Shown here in pieces: positions 1-7,679 of a DNA stretch of 59,596 bases. Within the stretch, counting starts at the first letter, position 1; the number at the start of each line of letters is the position of its first letter. The notes beneath the pieces were generated by a model that ran no database searches, was not told where the DNA came from, and saw nothing but the letters and a program-made list of their open reading frames with translations. The translations under genes and the position numbers were made by a program. This DNA is from DASPJQ01 sp035299065 (lineage in GTDB: Bacteria; Bacteroidota; Bacteroidia; Flavobacteriales_D; UBA2798): positions 1-59,596 of the forward strand of contig DATGXI010000124.1 in assembly GCA_035299065.1 (NCBI GenBank), read 5' to 3'.

Positions 1-1
1 A

Positions 2-349
2 GCCAGAAAAGCAGCGTACGATATTGAGCACAGACGCGTTGGAAAAGCGCTTACGGTTGATGCATCGCTTGATGCAGTTATAAGGCGTGATTTTAATAAA
101 GACAACGGTTCAATTTTACGTTTAAGTATTGTTGACCGCGACTGGAAAATTGCCAAAAACGAATACGGAATTCCTGCTTACAAAAGCAAAGATGTTGAGA
201 TAGCCGTAAAAGAAAAAGATGGGAAATGTTATTTAATGTATGGTAGCGTTTTTTGTAACTACTCGGGCGGTGGAAATTACACCGCGCCAAAATTTAATAC
301 TGATAGTGGCAGCCAGTTCGAAATGAATTGTGCCAATGTAAATAAATAA
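2..349 (+). CDS. C-terminal part of an unknown protein (cut by window start)
   Basis: An open frame enters from the window edge and runs 115 codons without a stop, ending TAA at 347-349 with residues CANVNK. The stretch is lysine- and aspartate-rich, with a short beta-like Gly/Tyr segment (NYSGGGNY) near the end and two cysteines in the last third. The next gene starts 4 bp downstream, so the two are very likely co-transcribed. No domain is recognisable in the visible part and the true start is outside the window. Function unknown; that it is coding is supported by the clean frame and the tight spacing. Confidence 0.6.
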   Translation, partial: ARKAAYDIEHRRVGKALTVDASLDAVIRRDFNKDNGSILRLSIVDRDWKIAKNEYGIPAYKSKDVEIAVKEKDGKCYLMYGSVFCNYSGGGNYTAPKFNTDSGSQFEMNCANVNK

Positions 350-353
350 GCAA

Positions 354-917
354 ATGCGTACTTACGAAATTGAAATCTGGCCCAATGTCCAAAAAATAAA
401 AAAAATCTACATGACTATGGTAGTGGTTTTTATGTTGGCCGTAATCAGCTTTATACTGGGCAACCTGTTTTGGACACCCGAAAATGTGTACTGGGTGCAA
501 AAAATTGGATCAAGCGTGTCTTTTGAAGCGGGCTGGCCGGTAAAATTATACTGGTACGGTATGTATGGCATGATAGTAAGTGTTGTTGGATTTTTAATTG
601 TATATTTTATGCAGGACAAAAAAAATCCGGTGCTTGCTTTGAATAGCAATGGCATTTTCATTAACCAGCAAATGATCAAACAAACCCTGGTTGAATGGGC
701 CAACATTGCACGCATTGATAAAAAACTGGAGGGCAATAATGTGACGCTTGATATTTACTTTGTGGATGCAAACAAAATAATAGAAAAGCAGGCGGGTCCA
801 AAAAAAGCGTTTTTGAAAGAGAACCTGAAGGATGGAAAACCGCTTTCAGTAAGCAACAAATTTGCGCTTGGCGATTTGAATGCATTTGCTGAAAAAGCAC
901 AAACCTATAAAAACTGA
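354..917 (+). CDS. STM3941-like membrane protein
   Basis: A 187-residue protein with two hydrophobic segments (about residues 22-42 and 64-86) followed by a soluble C-terminal half. The segment after the second helix (PVLALNSNGIFIN, then VEWANIARI) resembles the pleckstrin-like fold of the STM3941 family, where a strand-rich domain follows two membrane helices. It starts 4 bp after the preceding stop and ends 5 bp before the next ATG, so it is the middle gene of a three-gene host operon. Its role is unknown. The family call is from pattern memory and only moderately certain. Confidence 0.55.
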   Translation: MRTYEIEIWPNVQKIKKIYMTMVVVFMLAVISFILGNLFWTPENVYWVQKIGSSVSFEAGWPVKLYWYGMYGMIVSVVGFLIVYFMQDKKNPVLALNSNGIFINQQMIKQTLVEWANIARIDKKLEGNNVTLDIYFVDANKIIEKQAGPKKAFLKENLKDGKPLSVSNKFALGDLNAFAEKAQTYKN

Positions 918-922
918 AACGT

Positions 923-1279
923 ATGAGCGAAATTGTAAAACCGGAAGGAATACTAAAAGAAGAAAAAATTGGGTACCTGAAATCCAAAATGAATATGCAC
1001 CAGGGCAATTTGTACCTTACCTCGCAACACCTGGTAATGGACACGCAAAAACCAAAAGCCAATTTATTCGGGTTGATTGGAGCGCTGCTTGCCAAACCGC
1101 GCGGGAATGATACCAGGGTTTTTGAACTGGATTTAAAAAACATAACTAAACTTGAACAAGGTAAACATGGACTTGCCAAAGTGCTTGAGGTAACAAACAA
1201 TGAGAACAACACCTATCGCATTATAGTAAAAAATTACGATGAATGGGAAGCTGCAATATTGCAGCAAAAAAATCGATAA
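923..1279 (+). CDS. Small PH/GRAM-like domain protein
   Basis: A 118-residue soluble protein. The pattern NLYLTSQHLVMD in the first third and the later alternating strands ending in a helix (NYDEWEAAILQQ) look like a bacterial PH or GRAM-type domain. No signal peptide or membrane helix is visible. It follows the STM3941-like gene by 5 bp and is the last gene before the host terminator at 1362. It may act with the neighbouring membrane protein, but nothing shows this directly. Confidence 0.5.
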   Translation: MSEIVKPEGILKEEKIGYLKSKMNMHQGNLYLTSQHLVMDTQKPKANLFGLIGALLAKPRGNDTRVFELDLKNITKLEQGKHGLAKVLEVTNNENNTYRIIVKNYDEWEAAILQQKNR

Positions 1280-1361
1280 GTTGTAAAAGTGAAACCGGCT
1301 TTTTACCGGTAAGAAGTTAACCTGTAAAACCGGTGGCTGTTTGAGTAATCCACCGGGGCCA

Positions 1362-1390
1362 AGCCCGCTTTAACGAGCGGGCTTTTATTT
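1362..1390 (+). terminator. Intrinsic terminator of the left host operon
   Basis: Perfect 8-bp stem AGCCCGCT/AGCGGGCT with a 6-nt loop followed by TTTATTTT. It lies 83 bp after the last stop. A second perfect hairpin (CCGGTGG/CCACCGG) sits just upstream around 1330-1357, and a smaller one near 1294-1312. Confidence 0.8.
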
Positions 1391-1410
1391 TAATAACTTG
1401 AAAATCATTA

Positions 1411-1444
1411 ATTAAAATAAAAAAGCCCACCGTTTGGTGAGCTT
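1411..1444 (-). terminator. Intrinsic terminator, minus-strand direction
   Basis: A 9-bp stem with one mismatch (AAGCCCACC at 1423-1431, GGTGAGCTT at 1436-1444) and a GTTT loop. Read on the minus strand it is followed by TTTTTTATTTT, so it ends leftward transcription. The GCCCACC/GGTGGGC core is the same kind used by host terminators at 39616, 44405 and 50103, so this segment is probably host DNA and the island starts to its right. Confidence 0.65.
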
Positions 1445-1636
1445 TAGTACAATGGGTTGGTCGGTTGTCTAATTTTTTGTGCGCTTCCCTGCAACGGTAT
1501 GAAAAGCTAAATTCTAAAAGCCTCAAAAACGACTTTGAGGGGTTGTTGGCAGCCCTTAAGCCGGACTAAATCCTTGCCCGAATTTGGGCTTTTAAGGGGG
1601 CTGTTTGGCCTCCTTTCTTGTTTCAGGGGTATTGCC

Positions 1637-1662
1637 CTAAAAAACTTACAATTTTGTAAGTT
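1637..1662 (-). terminator. Terminator of the left island operon
   Basis: Perfect 9-bp arms AACTTACAA (1643-1651) and TTGTAAGTT (1654-1662) separated by TT. On the minus strand the stem is followed by a run of T (complement of 1639-1644). It lies 10 bp beyond the stop of the 1672-1866 gene. Confidence 0.6.
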
Positions 1663-1671
1663 ACCCTTGAG

Positions 1672-1866
1672 TTAATCCCGCCCAAGAACCGCCTCAATTT
1701 TGGCTAAAAACTTGGATACAAGGGCTTGGCGATCTTCAGGGTTTGCCGTTTCCAATTTTTGCCTGAATTCGGCATATTCTTTCTTGCATTTTTCGGAACA
1801 AGTCAATCTGAAGGCATCTTGTGCAACCTCGAATTCTTTAGCACAAACGATACAATTATCTTTCAT
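1672..1866 (-). CDS. Small CxxC/CxxxC zinc-finger-like protein
   Basis: A 64-residue protein with two cysteine pairs, CIVC at residues 5-8 and CSEKC at 23-27, spaced as in small treble-clef or zinc-ribbon folds. The rest is a charged helical tail. It is the last gene of a leftward island operon, 31 bp after the 1898-2197 gene, and is followed by a good terminator. Such tiny fingers in mobile elements are often DNA-binding accessory proteins, but the function here is unknown. Confidence 0.6.
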   Translation of the reverse strand: MKDNCIVCAKEFEVAQDAFRLTCSEKCKKEYAEFRQKLETANPEDRQALVSKFLAKIEAVLGRD

Positions 1867-1897
1867 TCTTTACTTTTTTTCTTCCTAACCCGCCCGA

Positions 1898-2197
1898 TCA
1901 ATTAGGCCGATTTTTACAGAGGTATTTGTAAATATCCTTAGCGGGTTGCTCTAATTTTCCCCGATCAGATTTAACGTACCTTTTTACCGCTTTTTTTATT
2001 AGCGCAAGGTAGCCCTCGTAAACGGGCTCATCAGTCTTTTCATCATAGCCCATTAGCTTAAAAATTATGTCACTTACACTTAGGTGATAATCTCCGGCTT
2101 CAAGACCTATTCGTTCAAGACCACTTATCATCATTGAGTTTGTAATGTCATCAATGATTAGGGAAGTGATCAGCTGTGCTTCTTTTTTAGCTTTCAT
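1898..2197 (-). CDS. Unknown protein in left island operon
   Basis: Reading from ATG 2197 gives a 99-residue soluble, largely helical protein beginning MKAKKEAQLITSLIIDD. A longer frame reaches back to 2245, but a TATGTTTG promoter element at 2219-2226 lies inside that extension, so the transcript would begin after it; the internal ATG is preferred. The C-terminal third (YEGYLALIKKAVKRYVKSD) is basic. No family recognised. It is probably co-transcribed with the zinc-finger gene downstream. Confidence 0.55.
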   Translation of the reverse strand: MKAKKEAQLITSLIIDDITNSMMISGLERIGLEAGDYHLSVSDIIFKLMGYDEKTDEPVYEGYLALIKKAVKRYVKSDRGKLEQPAKDIYKYLCKNRPN

Positions 2198-2218
2198 TTT
2201 GGTATTATTTAGCACGGC

Positions 2219-2226
2219 CAAACATA
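2219..2226 (-). promoter_or_regulatory. -7 element TATGTTTG for the 2197 gene
   Basis: Exact match to the Bacteroidota TAnnTTTG -7 motif on the minus strand, about 22 bp upstream of ATG 2197. A clear -33 TTTG at the usual 19-bp spacing is not present, so strength is uncertain. Confidence 0.5.
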
Positions 2227-2334
2227 ACACCACATTTTTTGACACGTTTTAAAAAGAACACATAGTTATGATACCAAGGGCAGTTGATAACCTTAACCAA
2301 TTGAAACGTAAAATGATAGATTACGGGGGAGAAT

Positions 2335-3120
2335 CTACTTACTGGGCACAATGTTTCCTAAGTCCGTCCACTTCCGAAAAAGTCGAAACTGCTCATCATT
2401 TACAATATTGAAATAAAGTGCTTTTTCAAAATCAGTTATCTTAACGTTTCCGTGTTTCAGATTTGTGAAAGCTTTCTTTACTGCCTTCTTTGCTTTTTCC
2501 CTATTTCGATCCGAAGTTTCTATTTCAACCCGAATATGTGATTTCTGTAGATATAAATTTATGCGACCAAAATCAATCTGTTTCTTTCCGCGAACGTGCA
2601 TAAATCTTTTGTAACCTGGACTTCCGTTTCTTCCTTCTTTAAGACATAAACTGATTACATCTTTCAAAAATTTCTTCGAATAAGCCTCACGCACCTTTGC
2701 CCATTTATTTAAAACACTCTTTGGGATGGAGTATTGAGCATACTTTGCTTTCCGAACTATTGCTAACTTTTTATTTATTTCCCTTTTGACTGTAGGATTC
2801 AGCTTTCCGGATACTGAAGCAAAGATTACGGGTAAAATTTTTTCAATGATCTTCGCAGCTTTATCACCGGGATAAATAAACCCTTCATTTCCTACCGCGT
2901 AATCGCGAAATGTGTAATGCAGCAGTCTTTCTGCAATAACCATATCCGGTACTTCATAGCAACGGAATACATTAAAGCCAAAAACGTTGGGCTTTTTTTT
3001 TGAAATTTCAGAAGATCTGTCGGTGGGTTTCCTTTTTGTTTTACCAATCTTGATTGTAAACTCATCAAGAGGGTTATTCAAAATGTAAATATATCCTGCC
3101 GTTGCTTTTTCAGTTGCCAT
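2335..3120 (-). CDS. GIY-YIG-like T5orf172/Mug113-type protein
   Basis: A 261-residue protein. The N-terminal 100 residues fit the T5orf172 branch of the GIY-YIG fold: GYIYILNNP, then FTIKIGKTKR, then a conserved-looking RSSEISK arginine/glutamate helix, then ERLLHYTF. The C-terminal 150 residues are basic, with a helix-rich segment and a strand pair near YLQKSHIRVEIE that may bind nucleic acid. GIY-YIG enzymes are metal-dependent nucleases; T5orf172 members occur in phages and mobile elements and are mostly uncharacterised. It is transcribed divergently from the ArsR operon. Its stop is 137 bp upstream of the 2197 start, so it may be a separate transcript. Confidence 0.65.
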   Translation of the reverse strand: MATEKATAGYIYILNNPLDEFTIKIGKTKRKPTDRSSEISKKKPNVFGFNVFRCYEVPDMVIAERLLHYTFRDYAVGNEGFIYPGDKAAKIIEKILPVIFASVSGKLNPTVKREINKKLAIVRKAKYAQYSIPKSVLNKWAKVREAYSKKFLKDVISLCLKEGRNGSPGYKRFMHVRGKKQIDFGRINLYLQKSHIRVEIETSDRNREKAKKAVKKAFTNLKHGNVKITDFEKALYFNIVNDEQFRLFRKWTDLGNIVPSK

Positions 3121-3236
3121 TCAATCAAATTACTCTGTTAAATGTACAAATTTGATTGTTACCAGATAAAGCCCCAGCAAATCAACGAGTTTCATGGGTA
3201 TTATAGGAAATAAGTACTTCCATTTGTTAATTTATG

Positions 3237-3275
3237 TTTAAGTATTTGCTTAAATAAGGAAATACAATATCTTTG
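3237..3275 (+). promoter_or_regulatory. Promoter with overlapping ArsR-type operator
   Basis: A -33 TTTG at 3245-3248 is followed after exactly 19 bp by a -7 TATCTTTG at 3268-3275, the canonical Bacteroidota spacing. A perfect inverted repeat TTTAAG-N6-CTTAAA (3237-3254) covers the -33 box, the position expected for a repressor that blocks sigma binding. The first gene downstream is an ArsR-family repressor, so autoregulation relieved by metal is the natural reading. Confidence 0.8.
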
Positions 3276-3298
3276 TGTTAATTAAAATGAACAAAATT

Positions 3299-3676
3299 AT
3301 GAGCCAAAACACTTGCATCCGCGTTTTTGCTAATCAGAAGCAAATTGACAATTGCAGGGAGATTATAAAAGCTAACTCGGATTCTTTTACTCAATTAGGG
3401 AAGGTTCTTGAATTGGCCGGAAATGAAATGCGATTGAAAATTCTCTTTTTACTTGAGGAAGAAGGAGAATTATGCCCTTGTGATATGAGTGATATTCTTG
3501 GATTAAGCATTCCTGCGGTTTCTCAGCACCTAAGAAAAATGAAAGACGGAAACATTATTGAATCAAGACGAGATGCCCAGACTATTTATTATTCTTTGAA
3601 GGCGGAGCATTTAAAAATTCTGAAACCGTTCTTTAAATATATTCTCCGTGATAATTCTTTAGTAGAAAAAAAATGA
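3299..3676 (+). CDS. ArsR/SmtB-family metal-responsive repressor
   Basis: A winged-helix repressor of about 125 residues. The core runs from LGKVLELAGNEMRLKILFLL through the recognition region LGLSIPAVSQHLRKMKD to the wing (RRDAQTIYYSL). Cysteines sit near the N-terminus (TCIRVF, NCREI) and as a C-x-C pair in ELCPCDMSD, the place where ArsR/CadC-type sensors bind thiophilic metals. A GTG-initiated frame from 3275 would overlap the -7 box; with transcription starting about 3281, ATG 3299 (or 3287) is the likely start. The stop overlaps the next ATG (ATGA), so it is translationally coupled to the mercury transporter and probably senses Hg(II) or a similar soft metal. Confidence 0.85.
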   Translation: MSQNTCIRVFANQKQIDNCREIIKANSDSFTQLGKVLELAGNEMRLKILFLLEEEGELCPCDMSDILGLSIPAVSQHLRKMKDGNIIESRRDAQTIYYSLKAEHLKILKPFFKYILRDNSLVEKK

Positions 3677-4275
3677 AACAAGGAAAGTTGATCGGGGTTA
3701 GTATTTTATCTGCTATTGCAGCATCTCTTTGTTGTATTACTCCAGTTCTTGCCCTCATTGCAGGTACAAGCGGAGCAGCTTCTAATTTTGCGTGGATTGA
3801 ACCTGCGCGTCCTTATTTATTCGGTGTAACGATTGTTGTTTTGGGTTTTGCTTGGTATCAGAAATTAAAACCGGCAAAATCTGAAACCGATAACTGTAAT
3901 TGCGAAACGAAAAAAGCATCTTTTCTTCAATCAAAACTATTCTTAGGTATAGTTACGGTATTCGCTGCGATTATGTTGGCTTTCCCTTATTACGCACAGA
4001 TTTTCTATTCGAACGAAAAAAAGCAGGTCGTTGTATCGAACCCTGAATTTGTGCAAAAAGCTGAGTTTTCAATTTCAGGAATGACTTGCGAAAGTTGCGA
4101 GCAACACGTAGTGAGCGAAATAAATAAACTTGGGGGAATAGTTTACTCAGAGGTATCATACACAAATGAAAATGCTATTGTTGAATTCGATTCAACACAA
4201 ACTTCAATTGAAGAAATTACAAAGGCAATTAATTCAACCGGATATAAAGTTGAATCACATAAAACACTGAAATAA
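3673..4275 (+). CDS. merTP: Mercuric transport protein, MerT-MerP fusion type
   Basis: A 200-residue membrane protein. Three hydrophobic segments occupy about residues 8-35, 46-64 and 87-110. The first contains the paired cysteines LCCITPV typical of MerT. A CNCE cysteine pair lies in the cytosolic loop. The C-terminal 70 residues form a heavy-metal-associated domain with GMTCESC, equivalent to MerP. The fusion imports Hg(II), handing it from the HMA domain to the membrane cysteines. It overlaps the ArsR gene by 4 bp and precedes a GDCCVxC-type gene by 5 bp. A mercuric reductase would be expected with this transporter, but none is present in the window. Confidence 0.85.
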   Translation: MKQGKLIGVSILSAIAASLCCITPVLALIAGTSGAASNFAWIEPARPYLFGVTIVVLGFAWYQKLKPAKSETDNCNCETKKASFLQSKLFLGIVTVFAAIMLAFPYYAQIFYSNEKKQVVVSNPEFVQKAEFSISGMTCESCEQHVVSEINKLGGIVYSEVSYTNENAIVEFDSTQTSIEEITKAINSTGYKVESHKTLK

Positions 4276-4280
4276 TTATT

Positions 4281-4508
4281 ATGAGTGAGCAATCAAAAAT
4301 AAAATTGAAATCCGTAATCACCTGTCCTGAATGTGGTTTCAAAAAGGAAGAAACCATGCCAACTGATGCATGCCAGTATTTCTACGAATGTACAAACTGT
4401 AAAAAGGTACTTAAGCCAATCAATGAGGATTGCTGTGTGTTTTGCAGCTACGGCTCAGTTCCGTGTCCTCCAATTCAGGAAAGCGGAAAAGACAGCTGCT
4501 GCAAATAA
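4281..4508 (+). CDS. GDCCVxC-type cysteine-rich protein
   Basis: A 75-residue protein with six regions of cysteine: TCPECGF, ACQYFYECTNCKK, then EDCCVFCSYGS and a CPP motif near the end. This is the pattern of the small GDCCVxC-domain (sometimes seleno-) proteins found in mercury operons of Bacteroidota and Proteobacteria; here the glycine of the name motif is Glu. The tail ends DSCCK. It is the last gene of the ArsR-MerTP operon. The role is probably binding or buffering of Hg(II), but the biochemistry of the family is not well settled. Confidence 0.8.
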   Translation: MSEQSKIKLKSVITCPECGFKKEETMPTDACQYFYECTNCKKVLKPINEDCCVFCSYGSVPCPPIQESGKDSCCK

Positions 4509-4555
4509 ACAGCGGTTTTTAAGACGATATGTCAATGAACTTTTTCGGTTGTTTT

Positions 4556-6631
4556 TTATTCGACTCGGTGAATCTTCTTCGCCTCCTCAAAACCAACCCA
4601 TTTCCCTTTCCAGTCCAACCCGCGATTAGCAAGTTCACGATGCACTAAATAGATAATATCAAAACCGCCATCTAAAGCATCAACGAGAACTTTCGTGCTT
4701 GTTAGATTAAATAAAAAAGCGGGATTTTCATCATCCTTTCGGTTCGCAAACAGAGCCGGATTAAATTTGTCCTTATTCCTTTCCTCCAGTTTACCTTTTT
4801 CCTGATCCCACTCCTTCATCGCTTTCCACATTGTTTCAAGAATTGAATTTAGGTGGGTGTGCAGATCATTTATTTCTTGAGCAAAGCCATCGCTGTTTTT
4901 TTCTGCGATATCCAAAATCTCAATATACTCGCCATCTGCCAATTCAAGTTCCCATTGACGTTCGATAATGCCTTTCAGCACTCGCACTCCGTTATTAAAA
5001 ACAATCTGCGGTTTCTTTGGTTTCTTTTCTTCGACTTTAGGAGTTGGTTTTCCCTTTTGCGCTTTCAGTTTTTCTTCTCCGGTTTTGGTTAACTGGCCAC
5101 CCATCTTTTTCCAAATGTCACCGGGAATTTCTTCCCTAACAATTGTGTCAACTTCATGAGCGTAATTAAACGCTTCCTTTAATTCACCCTTTTTGTAGAG
5201 ATCGTAAATATGCTTTAAAGCGGCATGATCTCTTTTATCAAGATGCTTTGGTGTAGTCCATGCCGGATATTTTTTCGAGGAAGTTCCACTCAATTCTTCT
5301 GACGCTTGGGGGATAGCATCTTCAAAAATTGTCATTTCACCACCTTGATTGAATCTACCGAACTGGATCGCCTTTCCTTTCTCCGGAACTTCTATCACGA
5401 TATCGACATCGTGCTGAAAAGAATTTGCTCCGCGAAAGTTTCCGGTCTTTGTTGTTTGAAAAACATAGATGAATCCTTTTCCGGGATTGTTCGATTTTAA
5501 TTTTCTCAAATCTTCGGGGGAAAGACCAAGCAGGTTAACCGAGTCCAGGATTATGAAATTGTAAGCAGAAAGATCAGCGGGTAAGCTGTCGGTCACAAAT
5601 AAATTTTCGTGCGCGACATCTTTGTCCTTTAATTTTTTCTGTAGCGTAGCATCCAACTTTTCTTCTTTAGCAACATAAAGCACTTTACCGAAGTGACGCG
5701 CAAGGTATCCTGCGAAGTCAACGCAGAGATAGGATTTGCCCATTTTAGGTTTTCCAAAAACCATCGCTGTGAAACCGGGGGAAGGATCACCGATGAAGTT
5801 TAGCCATTTATCTGTGAAGCCAAGACAGGAGAATTCTTTTTTTGCGAATTCTACGCTTGACATTATTTTGCTATCTACTTTTTCCGGCACTCCGTTTAGA
5901 TCAATTGACTTTGGCTTATCATCGTCCTTTGATTTTTTCTTTGCTGCTTTGTATTCCTTTACGGCAACTTGGAGACCGGTTTTCAGCGAATCGCTTATAG
6001 TGATGTTATAAGAATTGTTTTTCTGTTCGAGTAATTCTACAACGCAACTTTGAATTTTGAGTATTTGCTTTGCATAAGGAGATGTTTTTCTGATCTCCTT
6101 TTCTGTGATGTCGGTTTGCAATTCGTGAAGTAACTCAACGAATTCAGAACGCTTCACTTTTTTACCATTGAAGGATAAGAACCATTCAATGTACCGGATT
6201 TCCTTGTATGCGTCATAATCCAATCCGGTAAGACTTTCTCCTCGTTTTTTTAATTCCTTTTCCAATGCAGTTCTCCTGATTTTCCTTTCTTCCGGAGTAC
6301 CATCCTCTTCGAGTTCGGCATCAAGCTCCAGTCGATAAATCATCTTCAATTGCTTTGTGTCGAGGTTACGGTAATTTTTCGCGTCCTCCTTTGCCATTTT
6401 GAGATAGATCGGTTCATCCTTCCCATTTAATCCTTGGTTCTTTTGCAGGAAGAGCTTTAGCTTTTCAAATGCGAGTTTGCAAACCTGTTGAAATTCGTTA
6501 CCTGAGATATTCCAATTGGTGAAATTGGAAGTTGCACTTTGCAAATAGATATGTGCCTCCTGTAATTCTGAAGGCAAATTTTGCAGTCCGATTTTATCTA
6601 CGGTCTTTTTATAATTGGAGTTGGTTATCAT
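4556..6631 (-). CDS. RecA/RadA-like ATPase of the phage-like cassette
   Basis: A 691-residue protein. The first 230 residues are helical and charged with no recognised domain. Around 265-445 lies a RecA-type ATPase core: GFTDKWLNFIG, Walker A GKPKMGKS (293-300), then LYVAKEEK, Walker B YNFIILDSVN (357-366) and a later QTTKTG sensor-like turn. This is closest in style to RadA/DnaB-type cores, not to HerA/FtsK packaging ATPases or terminases. The C-terminal 230 residues contain a Lys/Pro linker and helices. It is the last gene of the leftward cassette, overlapping the methylase by 4 bp. It could serve replication or packaging; the sequence does not decide. Confidence 0.65.
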   Translation of the reverse strand: MITNSNYKKTVDKIGLQNLPSELQEAHIYLQSATSNFTNWNISGNEFQQVCKLAFEKLKLFLQKNQGLNGKDEPIYLKMAKEDAKNYRNLDTKQLKMIYRLELDAELEEDGTPEERKIRRTALEKELKKRGESLTGLDYDAYKEIRYIEWFLSFNGKKVKRSEFVELLHELQTDITEKEIRKTSPYAKQILKIQSCVVELLEQKNNSYNITISDSLKTGLQVAVKEYKAAKKKSKDDDKPKSIDLNGVPEKVDSKIMSSVEFAKKEFSCLGFTDKWLNFIGDPSPGFTAMVFGKPKMGKSYLCVDFAGYLARHFGKVLYVAKEEKLDATLQKKLKDKDVAHENLFVTDSLPADLSAYNFIILDSVNLLGLSPEDLRKLKSNNPGKGFIYVFQTTKTGNFRGANSFQHDVDIVIEVPEKGKAIQFGRFNQGGEMTIFEDAIPQASEELSGTSSKKYPAWTTPKHLDKRDHAALKHIYDLYKKGELKEAFNYAHEVDTIVREEIPGDIWKKMGGQLTKTGEEKLKAQKGKPTPKVEEKKPKKPQIVFNNGVRVLKGIIERQWELELADGEYIEILDIAEKNSDGFAQEINDLHTHLNSILETMWKAMKEWDQEKGKLEERNKDKFNPALFANRKDDENPAFLFNLTSTKVLVDALDGGFDIIYLVHRELANRGLDWKGKWVGFEEAKKIHRVE

Positions 6632-7458
6632 TTGGCGGATATTTTGAGTTTTTTCAATGACTGGATTAATCCTTTCGCGTTTGTTGAAGGATTGAAATTC
6701 ATCACCATCATTTCCGTTTTCTTTTTATCGGTGAGTTTGGTTACGGCCACAGCTTTATTGACCTTATGCACTCTCCATTTGTTTTTGCGTATGTATGAAT
6801 CGAGCAATTTAGAGGGGTAACTGCTCAATAAGAATTTGCCTTTTACTTTGGATAGTTTATCAAGAAGTATTTTGAAATGTTCTTCTTCATATCCTTTGTA
6901 GTGTCCCTGATCGGAACCTATATAGGGTGGATCAACATAAAAGAATGTTTCCTTTGAGTCGGAACGGTCTATTACTTTGATCGCATCGTTGTTTTCAATT
7001 TGAACTTTTTTTAATCGGTCTGCATATTCGCGCGTAAAAGATTCTCTCTTTCCTGCGACCGCCATTTCCTTTGAATTTGTTTTACCAAATCCCCAAGAGC
7101 CGATTAGTGATGAGAATCCCTGATTGGTTGCTACCCAAAAAGCCCACGCACGTTTCACTTCATCAAACATATCCGGATGCTTGTAAACAACCATCGCTTT
7201 TTGATACAGTTCGCGGGAATGAAGTGAAGCACGAATTTCTTTTTCGAGTTCAGGGAATTTTGTTTGTGTGATTTTAAAGAAGTTCACTACTTCTGAATTG
7301 AGATCGTTTATGATTTCAACTTCTGATTTTGGTTTTGCAAAGAATAATGCACCACCACCAAAAAATGGTTCACAGTAAATTCGGTGAACAGGAATAAGTG
7401 GAAGCAGGTATTTTAATAATGCCTGCTTGCCACCATAGTATGTAATTGGAGTTTTCAT
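6628..7458 (-). CDS. D12-class DNA adenine methylase (Dam-like)
   Basis: A 276-residue N6-adenine methyltransferase. Motif X/I at the start is YYGGKQALLKYLLPLIP followed by CEPFFGGGALFF, and motif IV is FFYVDPPYIG; both are complete and typical of the D12 class (Dam, DpnM). The middle region (WVATNQGFSSL) is also characteristic. It transfers a methyl group from S-adenosylmethionine to adenine in a short recognition site. No partner nuclease lies beside it, so self-protection from restriction or timing of replication/packaging is more likely than a restriction pair. The stop overlaps the ATPase start (ATGA-type, 4 bp). Confidence 0.9.
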   Translation of the reverse strand: MKTPITYYGGKQALLKYLLPLIPVHRIYCEPFFGGGALFFAKPKSEVEIINDLNSEVVNFFKITQTKFPELEKEIRASLHSRELYQKAMVVYKHPDMFDEVKRAWAFWVATNQGFSSLIGSWGFGKTNSKEMAVAGKRESFTREYADRLKKVQIENNDAIKVIDRSDSKETFFYVDPPYIGSDQGHYKGYEEEHFKILLDKLSKVKGKFLLSSYPSKLLDSYIRKNKWRVHKVNKAVAVTKLTDKKKTEMMVMNFNPSTNAKGLIQSLKKLKISAK

Positions 7459-7472
7459 TCCTGATTTTTCAA

Positions 7473-7673
7473 TTATGCTGCCGGAGCAGAAGGAGGGTTT
7501 TTGTCGTTGTCGTCTTTGTGAAGTGCCTTATAGATACTTTCTCCAAGCATCGCACCGAAGAATCCGCTCATCATAACAATGGGAACGGCATCTTTATGAA
7601 AATGCTTGGCGTAGAAGTATCCGGCAAGCGATGACAAAAATGTTACGGTTGATACTAATCTTCTTTCGTCCAT
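7473..7673 (-). CDS. Small membrane protein
   Basis: A 66-residue protein with two likely membrane segments (about residues 6-23 and 31-50, the latter MMSGFFGAMLGESI) and a short acidic, proline-rich tail. It lies 6 bp after the 7680-8348 gene and 14 bp before the methylase in the leftward cassette. The size and topology would suit a holin, a lysis accessory or a small virion membrane protein, but there is no specific motif. Confidence 0.5.
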   Translation of the reverse strand: MDERRLVSTVTFLSSLAGYFYAKHFHKDAVPIVMMSGFFGAMLGESIYKALHKDDNDKNPPSAPAA

Positions 7674-7679
7674 ATTAGT

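Noticed and set aside
4333..4629. Overlapping plus-strand frame across the GDCCVxC gene end
   Set aside because: It is a shadow of the real cysteine-rich gene in another frame and crosses into the convergent ATPase gene.
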